Shown one piece after another: positions 51,885-61,439 of a DNA stretch of 64,000 nt. The translations under genes were made by a program, and so were the position numbers. The DNA comes from Nocardia sp. NBC_00508 (GTDB lineage Bacteria > Actinomycetota > Actinomycetes > Mycobacteriales > Mycobacteriaceae). The notes under the pieces are model-generated. The model did no database searches. It was not told the DNA's origin and was given only the letters and a program-made list of their open reading frames with translations. Every line of letters starts with the position of its first letter. Position 1 is the stretch's first letter. The stretch covers positions 3,844,001 through 3,908,000 of the forward strand of contig NZ_CP107852.1 of the NCBI RefSeq assembly GCF_036346875.1. Reading direction: 5' to 3'.

Positions 51885-54800
51885 ATGAATCCACAACCGC
51901 GCTCGGCTCGGGTGGATCCCGAATCGACTGCGGCCGAATCGCATACGCAGCGTCAGGCGCCCATCGACATCACCGACGAACTCGAGGCGATGGGTCTGTC
52001 CGGCGCGGTGGAGATCGGCCGCGGCGGGTTCGGGGTGGTCTATCGCTGCATCCAGACCGCGTTGGACCGGGTGGTCGCGGTGAAAGTGCTCTCCTCGGAG
52101 ATCGATCAGGAGAGCCGGGAGCGCTTCCTGCGCGAGGAACAAGCCATGGGCAGGCTGTCCGGTCATCCCAATATCGTCGACATCCTCCAGGTGGACGTCA
52201 CCGCCACCGGTATGCCGCTGATCGTCATGCCGTTCTGCACGCGTGGGTCGCTGGAACGGCTCATTCGAGATCACGGCCCGCTGACCTGGTCGGACTCGCT
52301 GCGAGCCGGGGTGAAGCTGGCGGGCGCGATCGAGAGCGCGCACCGTGCCCACATCCTGCACCGGGACGTGAAACCGGCCAACGTCCTGCTCAGCGGCTAC
52401 GGCGAACCGCAGCTGACCGACTTCGGCATCGCCCGCATTCCGGGCGGGTTCCGCACGTCGAGCAGCTTGATCACCGGCTCGCCCGCGTTCACCGCGCCCG
52501 AGGTGCTCAAGGGCGACGAGCCGACCATCCGCTCCGACGTCTATGGCCTCGGCTCGACATTGTTCGCGCTGCTCACCGGGCACGCTGCCTTCGAGCGCCA
52601 GGCGGGCGAGCGGGTGGTCGCCCAGTTCCTGCGGATCACCACGCAGCCCGTACCCGACTTGCGGGAACAGGACATTCCGCCGGACGTGTCCGCCGCCATC
52701 GAACATGCCATGTCCCCGAACCCGCGCGATCGTCCGGACAGCGCGTACGAATTCGGCGAAATGCTGCGAACGGTGCAGCGTGACCACGATCAGTTGCCCG
52801 ACGAGATGGCGCTGCTGGACACCACGCCCGAATCCGAGTCGACGGCATCGACCGTCGGCGAGCCGACGGTGGCGTGGACCGGTTCCCATCCCGCGGTCAC
52901 CGCGCGACGCAGCTGGCCGTTGACGTTGCGGCCGGCCGTCTCGCAGCACCCCGGTACGACGGGGGCGATCACGATGCCGCCAACGGCCGCGACCAAGTTT
53001 CGTCCGCCGACACCGACGCGCGCTCCGGTGCCGCGGCCGCGTTTGCTGGACATCCTGCGGGCGGGCGGGCGGCGCAGGCTGGCGGTGATCCACGGCCCCG
53101 CGGGGTTCGGCAAGAGCACGCTGGCCGCGCAGTGGCGCGCCGAACTCGCCGAGGGTGACACCGCGGTCGCCTGGATCGGTATCGACCGCGACGACGACAA
53201 CGAGATCTGGTTGCTGGCGCATCTGATCCAGGCGATCCGCCGCGTGCGCCCGGATGTCGGCAGCGGTCTGGAGCAGGTGCTAGAGGAACGGCCCGCCGAC
53301 GCCGCCGCGTTCGTGATACCCACGCTCATCGACGAGATCCATGCCGCGGGCCAGACGATCGTAGTGATCGTCGAGGACTGGCATCGGATCACCGACGCGG
53401 GCGCGCTTCGAGCGATGGAGGCGCTGCTGGACAACGGATGTCACCACCTGCGATTCGTGGTGACCAGCCGGGAGCAGTCCGGACTGCCGACCAGCCGGAT
53501 GCGGGTGCACGACGAACTGGTCGAGATCGGCTCGGCCGCGTTGCGCCTGACCGAGGCGGAGACCAGGCAGATCCTGGTGGAACGCAATGGGTTCGCGCTC
53601 ACTCCCGAGCAGGTCACCGCGATTCATACGGCCACCGACGGCTGGCCGGCCGCCATTCAGCTGGTCGGGCTGTCGTTGCGCGGCAATACCGACCCGGCAC
53701 AGCTGATCGCCACGCTCTCCGAGGGCGACCACGGCATCCGCGAGTACCTCGCCGAGAACGTGCTGGACACACTGGAACCGAGGATGCTCGAGTTCCTGAT
53801 GTCGATCGCGGTGATCGAGCGCGTGAGCGGCTCGCTCGCCGCGGCGCTGTCCGGCGATGCGGACGCCGAGCAGCTGCTCGAGCAGGCCGAGCAGCGCGAG
53901 CTGTTCCTGCGGCGCATCGACCACGACCCGGAGTGGTTCCGCATGCAGCCGCTGTTCGCCGAGCATCTGCGGACCCGGCTCGACCGTGTCCACCCGGGGA
54001 AGTCGAAGACATTGCATCGCAAGGCTTCGCGCTGGTACGCCGAGCACCAGCTGCTGCGCAAGTCGGTCGATCACGCGCTGGCTGCGACCGATCTGAAAAT
54101 GGCGCTGGACCTGCTGGAGAGCGGCGGCATGGACCTGATCGACGGTTCCCGCCTGGCCACGCTGCTTGGCAGCGTATCGAAACTGCCGATGCAGCAGGTG
54201 GCTTCGCGCTCCAAGCTGCTGATGGCGGTGGCCAGGGCCAATGTCAATCTGCAGCAGTCCGGCGCGGCGCGCAACGCGCTGGGCAGGCTGTCGAACATCC
54301 TGGCTCGCGGGTCCTCCAGCGACGACGACGTGCGCGTGCAGCGCTGCCAGGCCGTGGTACTCGCCGCGGCCGACCAGATCGCGCGTGACCACACCGAAGG
54401 CGTGCTGGATCGGGTCGCCGACTGCCTCGGGCACCCGGACGAACTGCCGCCGTGGACAGTCTCGACCGCGGCGAACCTGACCACCTTCGTGCGCCTGTGC
54501 GAGTTCGATTTCGAGGGCGCCAGGGAGGTCCAGGAATGGGCCGAGGAATACCACGAGCGTTCGAAGGACCCGCTCGGCATGGTCTTCGGCCGCTGCGGCC
54601 AGGGCGCTGCCGCCTACGAGGAACTCGACATCGCGACCGCCACCCGGTGCTTCCAGCAGGCATGGGAGTTCGCGCGGGAGCGCTCGGGTCCTCGCTCGCA
54701 CGCGGTGCGCGTCGCCGCCGCGCTCCTCGGCGAATTGAGTTACCGCCGGGGCGAGCTCGGCACCGCCGACCCGCTGCTCGACGAGAGCCACGAACTGGTC

Positions 54801-55469
54801 ACCCGGGTCGGCCCGGTGGACTTCCTGATCTCGACGTTCGTCGTCGGCGCCAGAGTCAAGGCGGTCCGGGGCGACCTGTACACCGCGGCTGCCCGGCTGG
54901 ACGAGGGCGCCCGCATCGCGGCCGACAATCGGCTCGCCAGACTGAGCGCGCATATCCGCGCCGAACGGCTGCGGCTCGGCCTGCCGATGGACCCCGCGGA
55001 CCGTAGGTACACCGATATCGCCGAGTCCACGCCGCTGCAGGCGGGTCACCGGCTGACCGGCGCAGCTTTGCTCGCCGCCGAGGCCGAGGAACTGGCCGCG
55101 ATCCGCGCGCTGCTCGCCGAACACCGGTTCGGCTCCGATGACCGGGCAGTGCGCCGCGCCCGCGCGCTGTACGGCCACACGCTCGAAAAGCGCCGTCCAC
55201 GAGCACAATTGGACGCCGCGCTGCTGCTCGCGGAATGCCTGGCCGCTTCCGGTTGGGTCGGCGAGGCCACCAACCTGCTGCTGCCCTCCGTCGGGACCTG
55301 CGCCGCCCTCGGCTGGACCAGACCGCTGCTGGACGCGGGCCCCGGCGTGGTCGGCATCATGCGCGTGCTGCGCGCCGATCTGCCCCCGTCGGGCCAGGTC
55401 GGCGACACCGAACTGCCCGCCCTCTTCCTGGACGAACTCCTGGACGAGGCGGGCAGTCAGGCGTTTTGA
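51885..55469 (+). CDS. pknK: PknK-type Ser/Thr kinase fused to MalT-like ATPase and TPR domain
   Basis: A 1194-aa protein. Its kinase domain (about residues 30-290) has the glycine loop IGRGGFGVVYRC, Lys67 in VAVKVL, HRD at 159-161 (HRDVKPANVL) and DFG starting Asp179. After a linker comes a STAND/MalT-type ATPase (Walker A HGPAGFGKST, Lys410; VIVEDWHRITD; FVVTSREQSGL). The rest is TPR-like helical repeats. M. tuberculosis PknK (Rv3080c, about 1110 aa) shares this order. It has no LuxR HTH at the C-terminus and no transmembrane segment. It probably phosphorylates regulators in response to a metabolic or translational signal. Confidence 0.88.
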   Translation: MNPQPRSARVDPESTAAESHTQRQAPIDITDELEAMGLSGAVEIGRGGFGVVYRCIQTALDRVVAVKVLSSEIDQESRERFLREEQAMGRLSGHPNIVDILQVDVTATGMPLIVMPFCTRGSLERLIRDHGPLTWSDSLRAGVKLAGAIESAHRAHILHRDVKPANVLLSGYGEPQLTDFGIARIPGGFRTSSSLITGSPAFTAPEVLKGDEPTIRSDVYGLGSTLFALLTGHAAFERQAGERVVAQFLRITTQPVPDLREQDIPPDVSAAIEHAMSPNPRDRPDSAYEFGEMLRTVQRDHDQLPDEMALLDTTPESESTASTVGEPTVAWTGSHPAVTARRSWPLTLRPAVSQHPGTTGAITMPPTAATKFRPPTPTRAPVPRPRLLDILRAGGRRRLAVIHGPAGFGKSTLAAQWRAELAEGDTAVAWIGIDRDDDNEIWLLAHLIQAIRRVRPDVGSGLEQVLEERPADAAAFVIPTLIDEIHAAGQTIVVIVEDWHRITDAGALRAMEALLDNGCHHLRFVVTSREQSGLPTSRMRVHDELVEIGSAALRLTEAETRQILVERNGFALTPEQVTAIHTATDGWPAAIQLVGLSLRGNTDPAQLIATLSEGDHGIREYLAENVLDTLEPRMLEFLMSIAVIERVSGSLAAALSGDADAEQLLEQAEQRELFLRRIDHDPEWFRMQPLFAEHLRTRLDRVHPGKSKTLHRKASRWYAEHQLLRKSVDHALAATDLKMALDLLESGGMDLIDGSRLATLLGSVSKLPMQQVASRSKLLMAVARANVNLQQSGAARNALGRLSNILARGSSSDDDVRVQRCQAVVLAAADQIARDHTEGVLDRVADCLGHPDELPPWTVSTAANLTTFVRLCEFDFEGAREVQEWAEEYHERSKDPLGMVFGRCGQGAAAYEELDIATATRCFQQAWEFARERSGPRSHAVRVAAALLGELSYRRGELGTADPLLDESHELVTRVGPVDFLISTFVVGARVKAVRGDLYTAAARLDEGARIAADNRLARLSAHIRAERLRLGLPMDPADRRYTDIAESTPLQAGHRLTGAALLAAEAEELAAIRALLAEHRFGSDDRAVRRARALYGHTLEKRRPRAQLDAALLLAECLAASGWVGEATNLLLPSVGTCAALGWTRPLLDAGPGVVGIMRVLRADLPPSGQVGDTELPALFLDELLDEAGSQAF

Positions 55470-55479
55470 AGGCGCCGGA

Positions 55480-56796
55480 TTACGGCTGCCACCATGGACG
55501 CAGCGGCACGGTCCAGTCGCCGTCGGCGGGCAGTTTGACGCCGAGCACCTGGTGCAGCTGAATGACGTTGCGCTGGAAACCGAGCCGGCAGCCCGCCATG
55601 TACAGGCCCCACACCTTCGCGGTGCCCGCGCCGACCTCCGCGACGCAGGCGTCCCAGTTGGCGACCAGGTTCCTGCACCATTCGCGCAGGGTCAGCGCGT
55701 AGTGCTCGCGCAGGTTCTCCTCGTGCAGCACCTCGAGTCCGATGTTCTGGATCTCGGAGATGATCCGGCCGGAACCGATCAGCTCGCCGTCCGGGAACAC
55801 GTAGCGGTCGATGAAATCGCCCGCTTTGGTGGTGCGAGTGTTGTCCGGGCGCGTGATGCAGTGGTTCAGGAACAGACCGCCATCGCGCAGTTTGCTCTTG
55901 ATGAAGTCGAAGTAGAACGGGTAGTTGTGCACGCCGATGTGCTCGGTGAGACCGATCGAGGACACCGCGTCGAATTCGCCCTCCGGCACGTCGCGGTAGT
56001 CGGAATGGCGCACCTCGGCCAGGTCGGCCAGGCCGTCCTCGGCGATCTTCTTCTGCGCCCACGCCGCCTGCTCGGCCGACAGCGTCGCGCCGATGACCTT
56101 GACGCCGCGCTTGGCGGCGTAGCGCACCATGCCGCCCCACCCGCAGCCGATGTCGAGCAGCCGGTCGCCTTCCTTCAACCGCAGCTTCTCGAACACCAGG
56201 CGGTATTTGTTCTCCTGGGCCTGTTCCAGCGACCAGTCCTCGTCACCGTAGACCGCGCAGGTGTAGGTCATGGACGGGCCGAGCACGTGCTCGTAGAAGG
56301 TATTCGAGACGTCGTAGTGGTGGTGGATGGCATCGGCGTCTCTGGCCTTGGAGTGACGCAGGCCCTCGAAGGCGATGCGGCGCCAGCGTGGCAGGGTTTC
56401 CTGCGGCGGCGGGGGGACCGGCTTGAGCCGCTCCCAGCCGAGTGAGCGCGCTATGGTCACCAGGGCCAGCGCGGACGGCCGATGAAACTTCAGCCCGTCC
56501 ATCGCCCTCAGGATTTCGTAGGGATCGCCGGGGTGCACGCCGCTGGCGGTCATGTCGCCTGCGATGTAGGCGCGGGCCATGCCCAGGTCGCCGGGTGCGG
56601 TGGCCAGATAGTTGATGCCGCGCGGCGTCTTGATGTCCAGCGCGAACTCCGAATCCTCCGGTCCGGCCGCGCTGCCGTCGTAGGCCGTCAGGCGGATCGG
56701 CACGTCGCCATCGAGGAGGGTCTCGAAGACCTCGGCAATGCTGAGCTTGGTTCCGAGGTCAGCGAAGACATCGGAACGGTCCCGGAATGTCGTCAT
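55480..56796 (-). CDS. Cyclopropane/methyl fatty acid synthase-family methyltransferase
   Basis: A 438-aa SAM-dependent enzyme acting on the double bond of phospholipid acyl chains. Key motifs are HHHYDVSNTFYEHVLG (158-173), SMTYTCAVY and SAM motif LLDIGCGWGGM (213-223). The stop of the FAD gene overlaps its ATG (56793-56796, ATGA), so the two are co-translated. In other actinobacteria such pairs (BfaB/BfaA, TmsB/TmsA) make 10-methyl fatty acids such as tuberculostearic acid. The orthologue pair here is Rv3720/Rv3719 in my memory. Whether the product is cyclopropane or a 10-methyl group cannot be read from the sequence. Confidence 0.88.
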   Translation of the reverse strand: MTTFRDRSDVFADLGTKLSIAEVFETLLDGDVPIRLTAYDGSAAGPEDSEFALDIKTPRGINYLATAPGDLGMARAYIAGDMTASGVHPGDPYEILRAMDGLKFHRPSALALVTIARSLGWERLKPVPPPPQETLPRWRRIAFEGLRHSKARDADAIHHHYDVSNTFYEHVLGPSMTYTCAVYGDEDWSLEQAQENKYRLVFEKLRLKEGDRLLDIGCGWGGMVRYAAKRGVKVIGATLSAEQAAWAQKKIAEDGLADLAEVRHSDYRDVPEGEFDAVSSIGLTEHIGVHNYPFYFDFIKSKLRDGGLFLNHCITRPDNTRTTKAGDFIDRYVFPDGELIGSGRIISEIQNIGLEVLHEENLREHYALTLREWCRNLVANWDACVAEVGAGTAKVWGLYMAGCRLGFQRNVIQLHQVLGVKLPADGDWTVPLRPWWQP

Positions 56797-58241
56797 TTGC
56801 GTTGCACCGCCTTCGAATACAAATCCAGCAAGCGCTGGTCTGGGTCGTAGCGTTTCTTCAGTTCGGTGTAGGTGTTTCCGCCGTAGAGCGCGGCGAACTC
56901 ATCCTTGTCGTAGAAGGAATCCGAGTACAGCGACTTATGTCCGTCGAACTCGGTCACCGTGCGTTCGATGGCGCGGTTGGCCGCTCCTTCTTGCTGCCCG
57001 GGGACCGTGGGGACGGCCGACCAGAATCCGACATTCACGTAGGTTCGGTTCGGCTCCAAGGGGTACAGCGGCCATGCACGGTCGCCCGCCCGGTCTTCCT
57101 CGTCGGTCGGGCGCAAACGCAGCGGGCACAGCCAGATCGGCTCGATCGGAATCTCCCGCAGAAACCATCCCACGAAGTCGGCGGTGCGCTCCACCGGTAC
57201 CTCGATGTCCTGCACCACCCGTTCGCGCGGCGGATTGCCTTTGCGGGCCTCCAGCTTGTCGCCGACGTGGTATTTCCGGTCCAGCGCCACCAGCTTCCAG
57301 TAGAAGCTGCTGCGGCGATAGCGTTTCGGCCAGAACCGGCGGATCTTCGGGTTCTGCGCGCCGAACGCGCGAGAGCACCAGAACCAGTCGGTGTCCCAGC
57401 GCCACAGGTAGTCGTGGATGGTGAGACGGTCGCGCTTGGGTGCGCTCCTGTCGTGCTGGATGGACCGGTAGTAGCTGTCCATGCCGGTGTAGTCGCTGGT
57501 CGGACCGGGCTCGTCGGTTCGGCGGCCGAGCGTCAGGTAGCTCTCTTCGGCGGAGAACACGACGCCGTCGAGGTAGTCGACCCGCTCGCCGTCGAAGGTC
57601 CGGTCCGTCACGATCGTCGCAAGGGTCGCCTCCAGCTCGCGTAGACCGTGAAAGCGCAGGTGCCGCAGGGCGACGTACGGCTGCACCTGTTCCAGTTCGA
57701 TCTTCAGCCGGACGGTGTAACCCAAGGTGCCGTAGGAGTTCGGAAAGCCGCGGAACAGATCGGCGTGCTCGTTGTGCGGCGTCGCGGTGAGGATCTCACC
57801 CGCGCCGGTCAGCACGTCCATCTCCAGCACCGACTCGTGCGGCAAGCCGTTGCGGAACGAGGTGGACTCGATGCCGAGCCCGGTGACCGCTCCGCCCAGC
57901 GTGATCGTCTTGAGCTGCGGAACGATCAGCGGCGCCAGCCCGTACGGGAGGGTGGCGGCCACCAGCTCCTCGTAGGTGGTCATGCCCGCGACGTCGGCGG
58001 TCCTGGCGACCGGGTCCACCGCGATGACCTTGGTCAGGCCGGAGACGTCCAAACCGGGCGCGGTGTTCTCGGCCCTGGCGCGGAAAAGGTTCGAGGTTTT
58101 CTTGGCCAACCGGACGTTGGCATGCTCGGGTATCGCGCGGTAACTCGCCAATAGGCGGTCCACGCCCGCTCGATGCGCGGCAAATCCTGATTCGCGTGTG
58201 GCCGGTGCGTGTCCGGCCTTCCCCAACAGACTCACTGCCAC
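56793..58241 (-). CDS. FAD-linked oxidase (FAD_binding_4) paired with methyltransferase
   Basis: A 482-aa flavoprotein of the oxygen-dependent FAD-linked oxidoreductase type: FRARAENTAPGLDVSGLTKVIAVDPVARTADVAGMTTYEELVAATLPYGLAPLIVPQLKTITLGGAVTGLGIESTSF is the FAD-binding domain. A C-terminal domain follows. It may reduce the methylene intermediate made by the adjacent methyltransferase to a methyl branch (as proposed for BfaA/TmsA) or act on lipid tails. The start at ATG 58241 is clear. The overlap with the next gene indicates one product pathway. Confidence 0.85.
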   Translation of the reverse strand: MAVSLLGKAGHAPATRESGFAAHRAGVDRLLASYRAIPEHANVRLAKKTSNLFRARAENTAPGLDVSGLTKVIAVDPVARTADVAGMTTYEELVAATLPYGLAPLIVPQLKTITLGGAVTGLGIESTSFRNGLPHESVLEMDVLTGAGEILTATPHNEHADLFRGFPNSYGTLGYTVRLKIELEQVQPYVALRHLRFHGLRELEATLATIVTDRTFDGERVDYLDGVVFSAEESYLTLGRRTDEPGPTSDYTGMDSYYRSIQHDRSAPKRDRLTIHDYLWRWDTDWFWCSRAFGAQNPKIRRFWPKRYRRSSFYWKLVALDRKYHVGDKLEARKGNPPRERVVQDIEVPVERTADFVGWFLREIPIEPIWLCPLRLRPTDEEDRAGDRAWPLYPLEPNRTYVNVGFWSAVPTVPGQQEGAANRAIERTVTEFDGHKSLYSDSFYDKDEFAALYGGNTYTELKKRYDPDQRLLDLYSKAVQRK

Positions 58242-58441
58242 CCCTCGACGCTAGTACGGACGATTCGACTGGGCCACCGTGACGGCACGGTGGTGGAGAA
58301 ATGTCACGCACATGTTGCGAAAGGGAATACCGAATTGTCCGGAGTGGTTCGCCATACGGTCGGCCCTACCCGCTTTCCTTCGATCTGGACAGGGCAGGAT
58401 GGAGACCTGTCGAGACACCGCACCCGGACAAGGAGCTCATT

Positions 58442-58876
58442 GTGGGACAGGTCAGCGCCAGCAGTTCGATCGTCGTGGCGGCGGATCCGCAGCGCGCACT
58501 CGAGGCAATCGCCGACTACGACACGGTGCGTCCGCGCATTCTCTCCTCGCATTACCGCGACTACAAGGTGGTCGAGGGCGGCAAGGGAGCGGGCACCGTC
58601 GCAGAGTGGACGCTGCAGGCCACCGAGAAGCGGGCGCGCAATGTGCACGCGGTCGTATCGGTATCGGATTCCATTGTCACCGAGCGTGATTCGAATTCCA
58701 CGCTGGTGAACACCTGGACCGTCACCCCGGAGGGCTCCGGCGCGCGGGTCACGCTGCGCACCACTTGGAAGGGCGCGGGCGGTATCGCGGGCATCTTCGA
58801 GGGGATCTTCGCGCCGCTGGGTCTGAAGAAGATCCAGGCCGAGGTGCTGGGGAACCTGCAGCGCGAACTGGCCTGA
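58442..58876 (+). CDS. SRPBCC family protein
   Basis: A 144-aa protein. GTG 58442 has AAGGAG 8 bp upstream. The helix-grip pattern is VSASSSIVVAADPQRALEAIADYDTVRPRILSSHYRDYKVVEGGKGAGTVAEWTLQ. It corresponds by position to M. tuberculosis Rv3718c, divergent from the FAD oxidase gene. It probably binds a lipid; the ligand is unknown. Confidence 0.85.
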   Translation: MGQVSASSSIVVAADPQRALEAIADYDTVRPRILSSHYRDYKVVEGGKGAGTVAEWTLQATEKRARNVHAVVSVSDSIVTERDSNSTLVNTWTVTPEGSGARVTLRTTWKGAGGIAGIFEGIFAPLGLKKIQAEVLGNLQRELA

Positions 58877-58885
58877 TCGGCTACG

Positions 58886-58923
58886 ACGACGGCCCGGCGC
58901 CCGTTTCGGCGCCGGGCCGTCGT
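58886..58923. terminator. Bidirectional terminator
   Basis: A perfect 16-bp stem ACGACGGCCCGGCGCC/GGCGCCGGGCCGTCGT has a 6-base loop and lies between the convergent SRPBCC and VOC genes. Confidence 0.85.
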
Positions 58924-58938
58924 CCGTCTCACGGGGGT

Positions 58939-59289
58939 TTACTCGCCGCCGATGTCGAAGAGGTTGCCTTCCGGGTCGGCCAGTGTCGTCCACTTCGTGC
59001 CGTACATGTCGAAATCGCCTCTGTGCTCGGCGCCGAGGCCGATCGCGCGTTGCACCTGCTCGTGCCGATCGGATGCGTGCAGGTCCAGGTGGATCACGTT
59101 CTTGCCCGGATTCTTGTCCGGCACCTGGATGAACATCAGCACCGGCGTGGCGCCCGCGGTCCGGCCGACGGTGGCGAACTCCGCGCCGGCATCGGGGTCG
59201 ACCGGCAGGTCGAGCAGTCGCGCCCAGAATGCGGCGAGCGCACCGGCGTCCGCGCAATCGATGGTCACGTGGGCGAGCGAGAGTGCCAT
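58939..59289 (-). CDS. VOC (glyoxalase/bleomycin-resistance-like) protein
   Basis: A 116-aa protein starting MALSLAHVTIDCADAGALAAFWARLLD with VIHLDLHASDRHEQVQRAIGLGA and WTTLADPEGNLFDI, the VOC pattern. ATG 59289 follows AAGGAGATATCC. It lies 14 bp after the stop of the MerR/GyrI-type gene, so both are in one unit. Such pairs can give drug binding or resistance; the substrate is unknown. Confidence 0.85.
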   Translation of the reverse strand: MALSLAHVTIDCADAGALAAFWARLLDLPVDPDAGAEFATVGRTAGATPVLMFIQVPDKNPGKNVIHLDLHASDRHEQVQRAIGLGAEHRGDFDMYGTKWTTLADPEGNLFDIGGE

Positions 59290-59303
59290 GGATATCTCCT
59301 TGT

Positions 59304-60116
59304 TCACGGCTGGGTGATGGGCCAGCACACTTCCGTCCGGTAGGTGGTGGGATCGTCGGCTCGGTCGGGGCCGAACAGGTACATCTCCCGGATCGGCTCG
59401 GGCAAGGCGACGTCGTGTTCGGCGACATGACTGCCCAACGCGCCGTAGGTGCGATCGAAATCGTCGAACGGACCGTCGTGCACGGCGACGGCGAAACGGC
59501 GCTCGGGCAATTCGATGGCCGAAAGCCCTTGCGGCAGCGCGATGCCGGTATCGGTGATCGGGACGAATGCGACGACCTCGCCCTCGTCGTCTTCGAAGAA
59601 CTCGGTGCCATACGTGGCGCCGCTGATACCCGCGGGCGCGATGTCGGCCGCGGCCAGTGCTTCGTACAGCGCCTGGAACGTCGATCCGCACCACTGGCCG
59701 ATGTGGTCCCGCGCTACCACCGCGCTGATGGCGGCGGCCGGAAAGGCCGGGACCGTGCGATACTCCACCGCGATCGGCGCCGCGGGCATCAGCAGCGAAC
59801 GCAAGGACGCAACGACCGCGCGGGTGCGGGTCAGCTCCTCCTCCATGCGCATCAGGTGTGTGCGCAGCGCGGCGTCGCGGGTGTCCTCGTCCGGCGCGGC
59901 GAGCACGGCGCGGATCTCCGGAAGCGGCATGTCCAATGCGCGGAGCCGCCGGATCAGCTGCGCCTGCTCCACCTGTGCGGTCGAATACCGCCGATAGCCC
60001 GAACTCGCGTCGATGTCGGCCGGAGTGAGCAGGTCGATCTCATGGTAGTAGCGCAGCGTCTTCACGCTGAGGTGGCTCAGCCTGGAGAACTCCCCGATCG
60101 GGACAGTGGCCGTCAT
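59304..60116 (-). CDS. MerR regulator with GyrI-like effector domain
   Basis: A 270-aa protein. The winged helix is VPIGEFSRLSHLSVKTLRYYHEIDLLTPADIDASSGYRRYSTAQVEQAQLIRRLRAL. A GyrI/BmrR-like ligand-binding domain follows from about residue 110 (IAVEYRTVPAFPAAAISAVV...). It senses a hydrophobic drug in related systems (BmrR). ATG 60116 (MTATVPIG) starts at the conserved region. It probably controls the downstream VOC gene. Confidence 0.85.
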   Translation of the reverse strand: MTATVPIGEFSRLSHLSVKTLRYYHEIDLLTPADIDASSGYRRYSTAQVEQAQLIRRLRALDMPLPEIRAVLAAPDEDTRDAALRTHLMRMEEELTRTRAVVASLRSLLMPAAPIAVEYRTVPAFPAAAISAVVARDHIGQWCGSTFQALYEALAAADIAPAGISGATYGTEFFEDDEGEVVAFVPITDTGIALPQGLSAIELPERRFAVAVHDGPFDDFDRTYGALGSHVAEHDVALPEPIREMYLFGPDRADDPTTYRTEVCWPITQP

Positions 60117-60231
60117 GGCACCAGCCAACACCCTCCAGCGACGGGAGGGTCAACGGCACCCGGAGACGACTGCCTGTGGCCTCCGTTCGACCCGGAGCGG
60201 CCCGTGTACGGGCCTCGTCCGGCTGCGCCTG

Positions 60232-60900
60232 CTATGCGAGGGCGAAGGTCAGCAGCAGTGTGGTCTGGAACGCGCCGCGCCACCAGGAGTAGCCGAACCA
60301 GACACCCGGAGTGACCTCGCGGATTTCGTCGTAGACCTGCGGCGTCGGCGACGGCGTGTAGTCGAGCGCCCAGGTGGGGCCGCCGTCGAGCAGGGCGGGC
60401 GCGGCGTAGACGTCGGCACGCCAGCCTTCGATGCCTGCGCCGGTGAGACGGTTCATCAGGTAACCGCCATCCGGTCCGGTGTAGAAGGTCTTGCCGATCC
60501 AGAACGCGGGCGCCAGAGACTGCATGATCGGCGGGCGGGTCACCCAGCCCGCCTGCACACCCGTCGGGATCGCGCCGAGGGGCGCGTCGCGGAAGATCAC
60601 GTCCTGCTGGTCCGGCGAGCAACGGAACCGCAGCGAATCCAGGGTCGCCGCCTTGTCTCCCGGGTAGAGAACGCAGCCGCCGCCGTAATCGGCGACAGCC
60701 GGGATTACTTCCGGGTCGACGGCATCGGCATCGGCCTCGGCGGAGGCCGCGGGGCTTGCGTCGGCGGACGCGGCGGGGTTGGCGTCGGCTGAGGACGCTG
60801 GGCCGGCATCGGCGAACGCCGCAGGGCCGGCGACGCCGAGAAAGATGCTGGGGAGACTCAGCGCGAGCAGCACACTGCCCGCGAAACCGTATGCCCTCAT
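60232..60900 (-). CDS. Secreted protein with Ala/Ser/Asp-rich repeats, unknown
   Basis: A 222-aa protein. The signal peptide (MRAYGFAGSVLLALSLPSIFLGVAGPAAFAD) precedes a low-complexity stretch of ADANPAAS-type repeats (residues about 31-60). A C-terminal domain then begins ADYGGGCVLYPGDKAATLDSLRFRCSPDQQDVIFRD and continues with GGYLMNRLTGAGIEGW and GVWFGYSWW. No family is recognised. ATG 60900 is chosen at the signal peptide. Confidence 0.7.
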   Translation of the reverse strand: MRAYGFAGSVLLALSLPSIFLGVAGPAAFADAGPASSADANPAASADASPAASAEADADAVDPEVIPAVADYGGGCVLYPGDKAATLDSLRFRCSPDQQDVIFRDAPLGAIPTGVQAGWVTRPPIMQSLAPAFWIGKTFYTGPDGGYLMNRLTGAGIEGWRADVYAAPALLDGGPTWALDYTPSPTPQVYDEIREVTPGVWFGYSWWRGAFQTTLLLTFALA

Positions 60901-61093
60901 CGCTGTCTCCAGATTCGCCGCGCCGGTCGCCGACCCAATTCGATGGTAGGGCGAGTTCGACGTCTCACCGTGGGAACTACCCAACCTGTTACCGGCACTG
61001 CTTCGAACACCTCGGGACGATCGGGCCGCGCCGGACCTCCGGTGCGGCAGGACTAGGCTGACCGATGACACCTTCCCCAGAGAGGACCCTCCC

Positions 61094-61426
61094 GTGCAGC
61101 CAGGTGGTCAGTTCGATATGCAACAGTTACTCGCCCAGGCGCAGCAGATGCAGCAGGCGGTGATGGAAGCTCAAGCCGAGATCGCGGCGAGCGAGGTGGA
61201 GGGCGCCGCGGGTGGCGGGCTGGTCCAGGTCACCATCAAGGCGACCGGCGAGGTGGTGTCGCTGACCATCGACCCGAAGGCCGTCGACCCCGAGGACGTC
61301 GAGACCTTGCAGGACCTGGTGATCGGTGCGATCAACGATGCGATGGCGAACGCGCAGCACCTCGCCGCGGAACGGCTCGGGCCGTTGTCCGGCGGTCTCG
61401 GCGGCGGTTCGCTGCCCGGTTTCTGA
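61094..61426 (+). CDS. ybaB: YbaB/EbfC nucleoid-associated protein
   Basis: A 110-aa DNA-binding protein. The helical start FDMQQLLAQAQQMQQAVMEAQAEIAASEVEG is followed by GLVQVTIKATGEVVSLTIDPKAVDPEDVETLQDLVIGAINDAMANAQ. The gene sits directly before recR (13-bp gap), the standard arrangement. GTG 61094 has GAGAGGA about 9 bp upstream. Confidence 0.95.
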   Translation: MQPGGQFDMQQLLAQAQQMQQAVMEAQAEIAASEVEGAAGGGLVQVTIKATGEVVSLTIDPKAVDPEDVETLQDLVIGAINDAMANAQHLAAERLGPLSGGLGGGSLPGF

Positions 61427-61439
61427 GCCGAGGTAGCAG

